NCBI RefSeq assembly: GCF_030867095.1
Contig: NC_081826.1
Span: 55,420,001 to 55,484,000, forward strand
Direction: 5' to 3'
Source of the DNA: Alligator mississippiensis
Taxonomy: Eukaryota > Chordata > Crocodylia > Alligatoridae
DNA length: 64,000 nucleotides
This document shows positions 48,373 to 59,195 of this stretch, one piece after another; the stretch's first letter is position 1, and each line of letters opens with the position of its first letter. Both the position numbers and the translations under genes were made by a program. A model generated the notes under the pieces. It searched no databases. It was given only the letters and a program-made list of their open reading frames with translations, and had not been told where the DNA came from.

Positions 48373-48794
48373 CACCAAGGATACCCAGAGGTGCTCCCAG
48401 TATGTGGCTTAAGATATGAATTTCTTGCATGGTCAAAACCAGTGGCTTGTTGTTTTTCCAGCTCATCTCATTACTTAATTTCTGGGGTTGATATGTGTGG
48501 AGCAGGAGTTGGTAGGATTTATTTCCTTTGTGGTTGGGCTGAACTCTCTTCTCTGCTTACATAGACATTCTGAGTCATGCAAGGGTAAAAAATGGCCCTT
48601 CATAGAGAATGAAGTTGTCCTTCCCTTTTGCCAGCCTGATCAGCTATAGCTTGCACATGTACTTTTCTTCTTTCAGAGAAAAGAACTTTAGTCTGCAGTT
48701 TCTCTGACACCTCTCACAATTTCATATCCTAATTTTGGGCATGCTCCCTATAGCCCTGCACTGTATCAGCTACCATTGTCAGTGGTGGTAACAA
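48373..48794. other. Unannotated stretch
   Basis: Ordinary sequence between the small MITE-like repeat and the Harbinger island; nothing supportable. Confidence 0.4.
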
Positions 48795-49423
48795 TGTGGT
48801 GGTACCTGCAAATGCAGGTAGCAAATTTAATTGTGATTAGCTACTGAGCCGTAATGCACATGTAGATGCAACCTGGCAGCAAATTTGCTCCTGGGTCTGG
48901 CCAGTCATTAGGGGGTTGCAGCCTAGGAACCTCTCCTGGCCCAGGGCTGGGCTGTGCCTATGGCAGCCCCTAGCTGCAGACTATAAAAGCCTGCAGCCAT
49001 TTTATGCCCTGCAGCACATACTGCAGGCAGCCTGAGGGCAGTGCAGGCCCTGTGTGCCCCCTGGGCAGGACAGAGCCCTGCTGTCCATGCCTATATGGAG
49101 CTCTGTGCTGCAGCTTGGCCCAGCTTAGCCTTGCAGCTGCCAGGGCAGTGCTGCCTGGACAGCAGGGTGGACACCACTTGCTGCAGGCTGCAATAGTCCC
49201 TGTCAGCATCCCAGGGCTGCCTGCAGGCTGCATCTGGCAGCAGGGCCAGCAGCACCTGCCTGCTACAGACCACAGCAGCCTACCCTGCACCTGCAGCTGC
49301 TGTGGAGCACAGCGTCTGCCATGTGGTTGCTAGTTGCTTGCCATGCCCTTGTGCTGGGTGCTGTTGGCAGCTGCCTAGTACCAGCAACAGAGGGATAGCT
49401 GCCCAGGGGCCCAGAGATCCGGT

Positions 49424-49790
49424 GTGGGGCCAAGCAGCATGGCCTTATCCTCCTCATCCAGGCTTGTCCTTGCCCACATGAGCACTCCCATGCCCTCCAC
49501 CCAAGGCCACAATTGGAGCCAGGAGGAGGTTGGTGAACTCATGGCATTCTGGACCGACACAGGTGCAGAGGCAGTTCAAGTGTGGTGGGCACTGACATGC
49601 CCACATTTATGAGGCCTTGTTGGGGGGCATGCAGGAGCAAGGGCACTCCTGGTTGGCATGGCAGCACCACATCAAGGTCAAGGCCTTGTGGGCACAGTGG
49701 GTGGCTGTGACTGACCACAATTATCAGTCTGGTCATGCCCACAAGACCATGCTCTTTATGCAGCAGCTGCCCTATATTTTGGTGTCCTAG
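49424..49790 (+). pseudogene. Harbinger Myb/SANT-like accessory protein, broken
   Basis: The first frame (49424-49612) has a Ser/Met-rich lead and then 'HNWSQEEVGELMAFWTDTGA', the first helix of a Myb/SANT-like domain with its conserved Trp residues. After a frameshift between about 49560 and 49620 the domain continues with 'MQEQGHSW', 'HIKVKALWAQWVAVTDHNYQ' and 'HKTMLFMQQLPYIL', matching the 'qCr.KvK.Lk..Y....dhN..SG....tcpff..l..il' part of the family, and stops at TAG 49788. In known PIF/Harbinger elements this protein binds the transposon ends and helps bring the nuclease to the nucleus. Its position opposite and convergent to the transposase fits that role. Confidence 0.72.
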
Positions 49791-51269
49791 GACCCAGGCC
49801 ACAACCGTGCAGTTTTTACCAGTGTGGGTGGTTTGCCTGAGCCCCACTGCTCCCTGACCCCTCTGGTGACACATCACCCTTGGGTGCTAAGCATCCCACC
49901 CTGCCCACCTCCAGCAGCAGCTCGGGGAGCCCTGGCCAGTGGCTGCCTCAGCAGCTGCATAGCCCCAGACCCCGCCACGAGGAATGGCCAGCTATAACAC
50001 TGCTGGCTGTCAGCAGTGCCAGCTCCTCCCCAGAGGGGGCTCCTAGTTGGGTGCCTGCATACTGTGCACCATGGGCTGAGGACACCAAGCACAGCTAGAC
50101 ACCATCGCTGATGGGCAGGACTGCAACAAGCCAACAGTCTCACCAGCTCTGGATGCATAGTAAGCCCCATACTGGGGGGAAGGCCCTCCTAACTCCCACC
50201 CCTTCCCCTGGCCCCAGCCCCTGCCTCTCTCCCCACTCCCTGCCTGGGCCACCTACAGTCCCCTGGCCCTGGGTTCCCCCCACCTCCCACAGCATGGAGA
50301 TAGGTGGGACACAGTTCAAAACTTTATTGAACAGCCTGTGTCCTCACAGCTGGGTGGGCATGGGTCTCTCACACCCTGAGGAAAGTGTCAATGCTGGCGG
50401 TGATGTCCTCCTCATCAGTGGGGGCAGGGACATGTAGCACTGCCATGGGTAGCCCTCCAGGCAGCAGCAGAGGTTGCAGAGCAGCCTAGGTTTGCTCCCA
50501 TGCTGTTATAGCTCATGGTCCCAAACCAGGTGCACAAGTTCACCCAGGGCACAAGGAGGATTGTCAGCAGCAGGGTTTAGTGGGTTGGGCATCCCTCAGC
50601 CTGCACAAACAGCTCATCATGCACCAGCTGGGGCATGTGCAGCAGGGGCATGTGTAAGGTGCAGCAGTGGCATGGGGGGTGCCAGCCCCCAGGCGTCTCC
50701 TCTGAGAAGACCCCTGCAAGGAGGGTGGGGGCATGGCCAGCTCCTCATCCCAGTTTTCTGAGAGTCCCACACACCCCAAGCCCTGGCACTGAGGGCTGGG
50801 CAGCACTACAGCAGGGTGGGTGGCCTGCAGTGGAGAGGGGCGGGGAGCAGGGTCCGGAGCTGCAGCTGCAGGTGCTGCTAGCAGCCTGGCTTGTCTCATC
50901 CTGGGAAGGAAGTGGGGGAGGAAGGCTGCCTGTGGCCAGCACCCAGCAGTCCTGCCCAGGCTTGCCCAGCCTGATTTACTATGGTCCCTGGGCACCCATA
51001 CATAGCCAACCTCTGAGGCCAGGCAATGCACCACCCCTGGTGCAGAGGATATGATCTTTGAAATGTTGCAACAAACTCTCACAAAAAGCTTCTGTCTCCT
51101 GGCTCAGCAGGCCCAGCATCTGGACATGGGAGAAACACCTCAGCAACCAGGGGGATGGCAGTTCCAAGTTGCCACCACCCACTGGGGCTCTCCAGATGCA
51201 GCAGCTGTGCCAGAGATGCATGCAGGACAGAATCCTCCAGCAGCTGGTGGCAGTGGCTGAGGAACATGC

Positions 51270-51475
51270 TCAGGCCTGAAGGAGGAGGATCTGGCCTGGG
51301 AGGATAGGTGGTGGGCAGAGGACCTGGTGTTCTGGACTGAGCTCCTGACCCTGGAGCAGGAACGGATCCAGGACCTGCAGGAGCAAAATGTCATCCTGAG
51401 TCAGACAGTGGAGGGGTGGGGGGTGTGTACTGTGAGGGAACAAAGATTTCTTGTTTGGATCCATGCCTAGCATGA
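51270..51475 (+). pseudogene. Possible coiled-coil tail of the SANT-type protein
   Basis: A plus-strand frame reads 'LKEEDLAWEDRWWAEDLVFW', 'TELLTLEQERIQDLQEQNVI' and 'LSQTVEGWGV', ending at a stop near 51472. A different frame just upstream (51190-51279) reads 'LQMQQLCQRCMQDRILQQLV', 'AVAEEHAQA'. Acidic and Leu/Gln-rich heptad-like helices are usual at the C-terminus of transposon Myb/SANT proteins, so this may be the tail of the 49424 gene after a long diverged middle. The link between them is inference. Confidence 0.4.
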
Positions 51476-51544
51476 GAATGGTTCTTGGGGTGGGCAGGAA
51501 AACTGTGGGTGGTGGGGCAGGTGAGCTAGAGTGGGGATTCCTCC

Positions 51545-52470
51545 ATAAGGTGGTTGCCAGAGCCTCCCGCACCTGGTGCCCTGACCACTGCTGGTGGGTG
51601 CATGGCTGTCCTGAGGCCTCGATGGGGGCAACCTGCCACTCTTGCTGCAGCTGGTGCTCCTGCTGCCAGGCTGCCTCCACCCACCATGCCTCCTCTGCCC
51701 AGGCCTCGCAGAACAACTCTCCCTGGAACTCACAGATGTTATGCAGCACACAGGTGCAAGGATAATGCAGGGGAGGTTCTCCTCGGCAACTTTGAGGCAG
51801 GCAGTGAGGGAGAGCCAGTGGCCCTTAAGGCAGCTGAAGGTGCACTCAACCAAGGTGTGGGTCCAGTTCAGGCATCGGTTAAAGTGGGCCTGGCAGGGGT
51901 CCAGGTGGCCAGTATAGGGCCTCATCAGCCAGGGCAAGAGAGGGTAAGCAAGGTCCCTGATGAGCAAGAGTGGGATGATGACAGAGCCTACCTGCAGGTT
52001 TGCAATCCCTGGGGCAAAGCGCCCACTCTTCACCAGCATGGTCAGGCTAGAGTTCCTGAAGATGCAGGCGTTGTGCTCGCTGCTTGCCCACCCGGTGCTC
52101 ACATGCATGAACATGCCCCGATGGTCTACTATGGTCTGCAGGACCATGGAGTGGAACCCCCTGTGGCTATAATAGGGGTGGTTTCCTTGGGGCAGGCAGA
52201 TGACCAGTATGTAGGTCCCGTCCAGGGTCCCAATTCACTGAGAGAACCCCAGTGCATGGAACCCTGCCACCACTGCCGTGGGGTCATGGACAGGGAAGAT
52301 GGTGTCCACCAACACATCCTGGAGGGTGCTGCATACCTCTAGCAGTGGCCTTGCCCACACAAAACAGATGCCCCACATACTGGAGGCTGGTGGGTGTGGC
52401 CAGCTTGAGCAGCATCAGGGTCAGGTGGGTGTTAGCAGGAAGAGACAGGTGCATGCTGCCTCTGTGCATG
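51545..52470 (-). pseudogene. PIF/Harbinger DDE transposase (HARBI1-like), broken
   Basis: Reading 5' to 3' on the minus strand, 'LPANTHLTLMLLKLATPTSL', 'QYVGHLFCVGKATA' (52450-52345) is the helical region before the nuclease. A frameshift near 52335 leads into 'VDTIFPVHDPTAVVAGFHAL', 'GFSQ', a TGA at 52237-52235 where the family usually has Cys, and 'IGTLDGTYILVICLPQG'. The frame then stays open through the rest of the DDE_Tnp_4 nuclease. The catalytic Asp of 'LDGTY' is codon 52222-52220, the second Asp in 'LLIRDLAYPLLPWLMRPY' is 51955-51953, and the Glu in 'THTLVECTFSCLKGHW' is 51847-51845, giving D-88-D-35-E spacing. A last frameshift near 51752 moves the end to 'MLHNICEFQGELFCEAW'. The N-terminal part appears short. 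Known family members cut and paste DNA with a 3-bp TWA target duplication. Confidence 0.88.
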
Positions 52471-52689
52471 TCACTTTGTTTCTCCTCAGAAACTAGTTAA
52501 CTGGAGAGCAGAGAGTGGGGCTGGGTTTTAAAGAGGGCTGCCAGGCTGGTGGCAGCTGGAGTCAGAGTCTGGAGCCAGGTCCCTGCATGTGTAGACACCT
52601 AGCCAAAATAACTTACTGCGCAATAGCTTACTGTGCAGTAAATCTAGGCTGGAGTAAATGCCTATGTAGATGTGCCCACTGTGGACTAA

Positions 52690-52860
52690 TTAGCTTCACA
52701 TTAAACCATCACTGTCTACATGTGCCCCCTTACTGCACCCTTATTAGGGTGCAATAAATTAATTAACTCTGCTGTAAGATATTACAGTCCAGGACAAGTA
52801 CTATACTAAAGAAAAGTAGTTGCATGCACTGCAACCCATGTGTAGATGGTGACTGGGGCT
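52690..52860. mobile_element. Small MITE-like element beside the Harbinger island
   Basis: Left 'TCACTGTCTACATGTGCCCC' (about 52697) and, from the right, the reverse complement 'GTCACCATCTACACATGGGT' (ending about 52857) form an inverted pair with the same 'tctacatgtg' core as the MITEs elsewhere. The body is AT-rich and non-coding. Because several such termini overlap between 52580 and 52860, the pairing is tentative. Confidence 0.45.
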
Positions 52861-53720
52861 GGCTGTGACACGATGGTTTTATAGTGCCTGGGCTGCCTGC
52901 TGGCTAGCCCTGCACTGTAGCACCCTTGTGCCCCAGCTAGCCCCTCTGCAGCATGTTGAGCCAGGGGCAACTACTCTAGGCTTGCAGGCTAGCCCCCCCG
53001 GACCTCCTGCCAGGCTGGGGCTGCTCCATCTTGGTTTAACATGCTCCGATCTTGGGGGCAAGTATAAACTTGGCACCCGGGAGAAGTAAACTCTGGCATG
53101 AACTGCCGGAGTTTATTTCTGCTGCTATTTGCACATGTAGATGCACCTGCTGGTTGTGTCCCATTGAGCGTACATGTGCAGTTTGTGGCACCTCAAAGCA
53201 CTCTGAGGTGCCACAAACCCTATGCAGAACATGTGTAAGTGTTTGCCACACTGCTAATTTGGAGCGCAATGTTTTTTTTGATACTGGGAGATCAAGGTGT
53301 CAAAAAAACCTGTCACTGAAAAAAGCAGTGCACCACATGCGGCATCAGCATGTGCCACAGGAAACCAGAGCCTGGCCAGCCAGAACCATGTTCTGGCTGG
53401 TGGCCAGACTTTGAGTGGCCAGCTCGGCACTGCTGCTGCCCCAGGAGGCCCCCAATTTAGGCTGCTGAGGCCAGCACAGATGCTGGCCCCAGCCTTCTCC
53501 ACCCTACCTGGGTCTATTTGCCACATGTTGCAGTGCACATGCAAGTGTGTGCCTGGGGCAAAGAGAAATGGCACAAGTACATACTGCTGCTATTTGTCCC
53601 ATGGGAAATGTGCACCTCTGCATGTGCATGCTCGTGGGAATGAGCCTACTGTGTCTAACATAGATTTACCAGAAAGTTTTGAAAAAGTCCCTAGGATGTT
53701 AGCTGAGACATGCCATTAAA
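52861..53720. repeat. GC-rich repeat debris with hairpins
   Basis: The stretch repeats words typical of the nearby MITEs, such as 'CTGCTGCTATTTG' at 53118 and 53583 with 'GCACATGTAGATGCACCTG' at 53134 and 'GTGCACCTCTGCATGTGCAT' at 53611. It includes the perfect hairpin at 53181-53218. Open frames on both strands (for example 53297-53719) are rich in Ala, Pro and Cys without domains. It is probably one or more non-autonomous transposons whose ends I could not pair. Confidence 0.45.
53181..53218. repeat. Perfect 15-bp stem hairpin, 8-nt loop
   Basis: The stem GTTTGTGGCACCTCA (53181-53195) and TGAGGTGCCACAAAC (53204-53218) are exact reverse complements around AAGCACTC. Outside the stem, TACATGTGCA on the left and the complement of TGTTCTGCATAGG on the right extend the fold imperfectly, so this is the centre of a longer foldback. 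Confidence 0.9.
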
Positions 53721-56090
53721 GCATTAAATTGGTTAGTTTAAAGCTTCAATCCAATTAATGTCTCACCAGCTGCAGCAAAGCTAAAGGTAATCTGAAAGGG
53801 TATGTGTTTTAAAATACTGCATTTTATAGGGGACATCCAGCCCGAAACAATGCTAAGAAATGAGAAAGAAATCCTTTAGTTCGGCATGTGTATGATGAGA
53901 CACCCTTCCTGGATCACCCAAAAGGGAGAGCTCCCTGATGAGAACCTTCCTTTGCATAGAAAGGAAACCTGGGTTTCCTCATGAATTCATTAACCAGTAA
54001 TCTGTTGGATAAAAGGGAGAACACCATTACCTCCTTTTTAGGTTGCCTCCAATAGCTCAGAGACTTATCTGGATGTGGAAACCAAACAATTTTAGATTCA
54101 ATTCAGCTTGAACTAGAATTTTTTCAATGGTTTGTTTTGCTGCCAAACAGAAAAATCAATTATTTTTACATAGTATAGCCCCCCAGAACCGGTACTGACT
54201 CCCCACCCCCACAGATCATTCAGTAGCTTAAGCATACACTTTCCCAGAGCTTCAACTCTGTGGGCAATCTTCAGGGTAATGTGATTGCTAGAGCATGTAA
54301 GTGCTTCTAAGTCAATTACTTTTTAGTTTATTACAGGAAATATATACATCTACACAAAACAATAACACATCTGTTCACCATTCTCTGACTCACTTTTCTC
54401 ACTACTTCTGAGCATTCTGTGGGATTTAGCCAGAGTCCTCTGTAGCATCCATGGCATTTCATCGCCTCCAAATGGCTTGTTGTCTGAAATATGCAGTCTC
54501 CCATTTTTATCTTCCAAATGGCCAGTGAACAACTGTTTCTGTTGAGATCTTCAGTTCCCATTGTCAGAACTCTGTCAGCCTTAAAAAGTGGTCCATTGTC
54601 TAAGTTTCAGCCCCCCCTACTGAACTAGTTCTAGGCATTTGCAAACTCTTTGCCCAATGGTGTTTCCACACGAATAGAGGAATATTAAGGTTAAATGATC
54701 CGTCATTGTTAGCACTATGGAATTTTAGTCCAACATGGAGATAAAGAGATAGAAGAGTAAGAAAACTAGCCTTGCACTCAAACTGGAATTTGTAGTCTGA
54801 AATAGATATATATGGAGAGAGAATATAATATAATTTAATATAATATAATATAATATAATATAATATAATATAATATATTGAATTATTTATATAGAAAAAT
54901 CCCTCACATAATTCCACAAGACTAAGCCCTTGTAAATAAAGAAATACCAAAGTATGAATAGTTTGTATATACTATTCTTGGACATATAAATTATGGCACA
55001 ATTGTTGATTTCATTATATCATACTATATTACTTACCTAATAGAACACAGCATATTTTTAATCTCTGTAAATACATGCCTGGCATCATGTAGTACAGTGA
55101 ATACTGTACCCTTGGAAGCATATGAGAAGCACACAATACTCTGTATCACCATGTAATGATGTAGTACTAAATTAGTTGATTTATTTAACCATTTCATCAC
55201 TGAGTAGCAGCAAAAAGAAATGGCTGCTGTTGGGAAAGAAAGTGTCTGGAATAGATACTAGCAAACTTTTCTCCATGGTGAATCAAATTAGCACATCCCA
55301 GCCCTAACATGGGTCACTGACATTTCTATTGATGCCAATTCCCCTGGCCCCTGAATGTTGCTGCATGCAAGATCCTGATGCACGTTAGCATCTAAGGTAG
55401 TAAAAAAAATGCTATACATTTTTTGATCTATTTAGTGATCATATAATTAAAGATTGCATTACATAACTTGGATCACAGGTCTCTGATCAAACATTTGTAC
55501 TTCTTTTGATGTAGTGCACAATCCTTAAAAGAAAGAGGTTGTAAACATCTTCTGAATATCATCCATAATTTTACAATCTACAATGAATCCCATATATTAT
55601 GTTACATTTCTGTAAAATCAAGGTCATCTCTAAGTATTATATGACTTTCCGCCCGTTTTACTTTTAAAGAGAGTATTTTGTGTAAAAACCTCTTACCAGT
55701 TGTAGGACAAGCCATCTCTCTTCTCTCAGTAGGGCCATCTGTGTGAAGTAGTACTAGTTTTTAGTGCTCCTTGTCTAGTGTTATGAATTTAGAACTCATT
55801 AAATACTTCATATTAATAGTGCTACAAAATAAAGTTCACACTATCTAACTGCAGAAGAGACCAAACAAAAAGGGCTAAATCTTTTATATTGTAATCCTTG
55901 AACAGAGCCACCTCCCTACCATCAATGGGGATTCTCCCCATTAGGGTGCCTAATCCATGACATGAAGAGACTGCATAAACATATTTTGGATTGTATGTCC
56001 TATCAGTATGTAGCTTTTTGGTGAATCTACTATAGAGTTCCCAATAGTACCACTCTCTTTGATGGTAGGTTTCTGCTCCAGACATCAGCA
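53721..56090. other. AT-rich gene-free stretch
   Basis: No gene could be supported. Apart from the pentanucleotide microsatellite near 54.85 kb, the sequence is featureless to the eye. The minus-strand frames at 54331-54561 and 55822-56091 carry no recognisable domain. Confidence 0.5.
54822..54877. repeat. (TATAA)n pentanucleotide microsatellite
   Basis: About nine to ten units of a 5-bp AT-only repeat, nearly perfect over the central 45 bp. Length variation is likely. Confidence 0.93.
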
Positions 56091-56794
56091 CTACAAGCTA
56101 GGGCTGTGTGAAGCTCTGGTCCCTGATAAGATTAAGTGGAGATTCGGCCCAATTTGGTGGCCAAATCTCGAAATCTGAATCAAATCAGGAGGCCCTTTAA
56201 TCTCTCCAAATCAAATCGGAACCCTCTGAATTGATTCAGACAGATTCAGAGATTCAGCCATAGACACAGCTTCAAATGTTTTTTCTACATACCTCAAGGT
56301 AGCAGGCAGCTTGTGAATGCTGTGATGCTGGGGCAGATGGAGCGTCCCACAGGAGCATGGGGGGCTTGGCAGCAGACCCAGAAATGGACCAGAAGCACTT
56401 CTGGTCCACTTCCAGGTCCACTGGGCAGTGCATGGGGGGGACCCTGCACCCTCCGGATTGGAAGGGTTCCTCCTGGGTCTGGGGAGGGGGGCATCTGGGG
56501 TCCCCCCGTAGCTGATTGCTGAGTCGGGGGACTGCAGGGGAGCCCCCCTGCATGCTACCTGGGCAGTACTTCCGGTCCACTTCTGGGTTTGCCGTTGAGT
56601 ATGTACTTCTCCCCCTCCCTCCCCCCCCCATGCTCCTGCAGGACGCTCCATCCACCCCAGGATCGCAGAATTCATGAGCCATACCTTGAGGTATGTAGGT
56701 AAAAACTTTTAAAACTGTGTCTATCAAATCACTGTCCCCGATTACACCGAATCCAAATCAAATACAGCCCATTTTGCACACCCCTACTACAAAC
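56091..56794. mobile_element. hAT element (56099-56786) with long TIRs and 8-bp TSD
   Basis: The element begins TAGGGCTGTGTGAAGCTC at 56099; the reverse complement of its right end at 56786 is TAGGGGTGTGCAAAATGGGC. The flanks CTACAAGC (56091-56098) and CTACAAAC (56787-56794) match at 7 of 8 positions. The inverted repeat is long: 'ACATACCTCAAGGTA' (56288) and 'TACCTTGAGGTATGTA' (56682), and 'GGAGCGTCCCACAGGAGCAT' (56339) with its near-complement at 56630, extend it to roughly 270 bp per arm. The middle is GC-rich and non-coding, so it is a foldback-type, non-autonomous hAT. Confidence 0.88.
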
Positions 56795-59195
56795 TACAAT
56801 GAGATCACAAATTCATGTTCACATATAGAAACTACTTTTGATTGCTGTCAATTTTGGGTTTGACCCATAAACCCATTACTCATCCCTCAGAGCTACTCAG
56901 TCTCAATTGCTAAGCATGTCTCCAGTACTTAAGAATCTTTGCCATTATTGTCTTTGCAGTTTTGCCCTGTTTAATAAATATTACTATAGTATTCATAGCA
57001 TTCCCCTTATGTAGCATACGTAGTACAGAAGCATTAACTACTTACAAATGGCAAGTGTAAAGATTTTAATGTCAACCACAAAATTCCAAACCTTGAGTCT
57101 ACTCAACGGGCCTACACATAACGTTAAAGCCCCTGTATATTTTAAATAAAATACTACATAAACAGAATGCATAAATGGTTTTAAAAACATGAAAGGCTAG
57201 ACCCAGAGCCATGACAAACTCATATTTAGCACAGATGATGGTATGTTCCCTTTTTTCCAGGGCTGCTATAAACTGAAATTTGCAAAGGACCACTCTCGTT
57301 TCAGCATCAGCCAGCACTATTCATTCTGAACTAGCCTTTTCTGAACTTTGCATGGCCCACAGTCTTGTGCTATTGTCCAGGGTGAACTGCAAAAGCCATC
57401 AGAAGCTTCTTCACTCCATCTATGGGCATCTATGTGCCACAGGAACCTTCAGGAACCCTGACCACTTGAGGTAGCTCTTTGCCTTTGATGCCACTGCCAG
57501 AGAATAAAGACAGCTTGAAGAAAAACATCAGCTCAAAAATTTCCTTTAAAAAAATAAAATTAAATTGGTGTCTTTCTAGGGCCATTTTCTAGTAAAATAA
57601 TATTTCTGAATTACCTGGGGAAGACTTGGTTACATCATGCCCAGTGACATGCTCTTAGCATATAGCATTGAACTGTAAAATGGGGAGAAGCGAATCAAAG
57701 TCATGTTAATATTGACACATATCTGTTGCTGGCTGCTCTAGGAATGCAGTAGAAGGGGAGTCATATGTAGTTTATAGAAGAACTGAATATAATCCAGATG
57801 TTAACCACGTGACCAAGCCTTGTATATACAAAAAGGGTTTCCCAATGCCTCTATTTAATTTCCACATGAAAACATGGGCTTTCTAAAGCCCTTTCCACTA
57901 TATATCTGCATAAACCAGAGATGTTTTTCATCACAAATCACATATTTAGAGAATGACATCCACCCATGCAAGTACTTATTTATTTATTTATAAACATGTA
58001 TTTATTAATGAAAAATGAAGCTTAAACGACTGTGTAAACCTAATTCTGAACTAAGACTGCTGCTCCACCTTAATTTGTCTCAATGTGTTTAGGTAATACT
58101 AGCATAGCAAAATAGCACAGGGTATATTTGGTAAGGAATCCAGATCCGAACATTGTCACAGTTAAGTGGCTGTTAGAACCAGACAGAGAAAACCACAAAC
58201 TTTTTCTGTGGCATATAAGCTATATATATATATGTATATATTGAGGGAGCTGCTCCTTTCCCATCATTGCACAGGGACTTTGAATACCTAAATTCCTTTA
58301 ACATTAATTTGAATTGGAGGCACAAAATAGATTTTGGTATGGGGCTAAAACAAAGCTGTGAGTTTCATCATGAGCCAAACTCAGCTCTGGTGAAACACAC
58401 ATTGACATCATGGTGGTTCACCTGCTTATACCAGGGCTGATTTTGAAAAATAAAGGTCATATATCTCCTTTGCATGGTGACATATTTTGTTAAATATTCA
58501 ATATTATGTGCACCTGCATAAAGCAGGTATTCAATTTAGTACTTTGGCGATTAAATATACAACATACAAAGTGCCCAATGAGTAATAGACATTGTACTGT
58601 TAGAAGTAAATGCATTTGCTTAGTACTCAGTTTGAAAATGTTAAAAATGTGGGACCAAATTGTCTCCCCCATTGGAAAATCTGTGGGGGAAGGGAGTGGA
58701 AAGGTGATAGAGGAGGAAATCTCTGTGGTATTCTTTTCATAGAGATGTCTCACCTGTTATTTTGTCAGGGGAGATACTCCCTCATGTAATAAGCCTAGGG
58801 CTAGTTCCTAAATCAATATATCTTGAATCAGGGGACTCAACTTCAGTCAAGGCCATGTTATCTGGAGACTCTATGTCCATCTCATCTCATCTCTTGGGCA
58901 GTGAGGAATTATGCTGGCCTGGTTTTCATTCCCAGGCAGCCCCTACTCCTAGAGGGGCCTGCGGCTGTGTTTTCTTTCTTGTGGAATTGACATAAAGAGG
59001 ATGTGGGGAGGGTGCACTGCACAAGGATGCTGCTCTGGAGAAGGAATGGATGTTGCTCTGGAGAATATGAAAGATTCTATTTTATTTCTATGATATTACA
59101 CAGCACCCTTTTTACCTACTCAGTCCTGTGCTGCTGCCTTCTTGGACTCAAGGGGTTACAGCAGACTTGAACTGTATTCTGCCTTCATACAAGAG
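56795..59195. other. AT-rich gene-free stretch
   Basis: No gene is supported. 58380-58445 ('CAGCTCTGGTGAAACACACA' to 'TATACCAGGGCTGATTTT') is a degraded palindromic ancient repeat like that near 14.5 kb. The open frames at 57280-57474 and 58506-58742 have no recognisable domain. Confidence 0.5.

Larger units (their letters stand above)
48795..52760. mobile_element. Decayed two-gene PIF/Harbinger transposon, bounds approximate
   Basis: A ~3.9-kb GC-rich island carries the two genes expected of an autonomous vertebrate Harbinger. A Myb/SANT-like DNA-binding protein lies on the plus strand (about 49424-49790, with a possible coiled-coil tail at 51270-51475), and a DDE nuclease converges on it from the minus strand (about 52470-51545). 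Terminal words of the 'CATGTAGATG' type occur at 48860, 52588, 52663 and 52705, like those of the MITEs at 13.0 and 29.9 kb, but several overlap and the outermost TIR pair could not be fixed. AATAAA occurs on the minus strand at 50328-50323. All ORFs are broken, so this copy is inactive. Confidence 0.75.

Noticed and set aside
50564..51082. 172-codon minus-strand frame inside the Harbinger island
   Set aside because: No similarity to the transposase or SANT protein; Ala/Pro/Ser-rich composition and overlapping frames suggest a GC-rich artefact.
51554..52342. 262-codon plus-strand frame opposite the Harbinger transposase
   Set aside because: It is the antisense shadow of the conserved DDE nuclease coding region.
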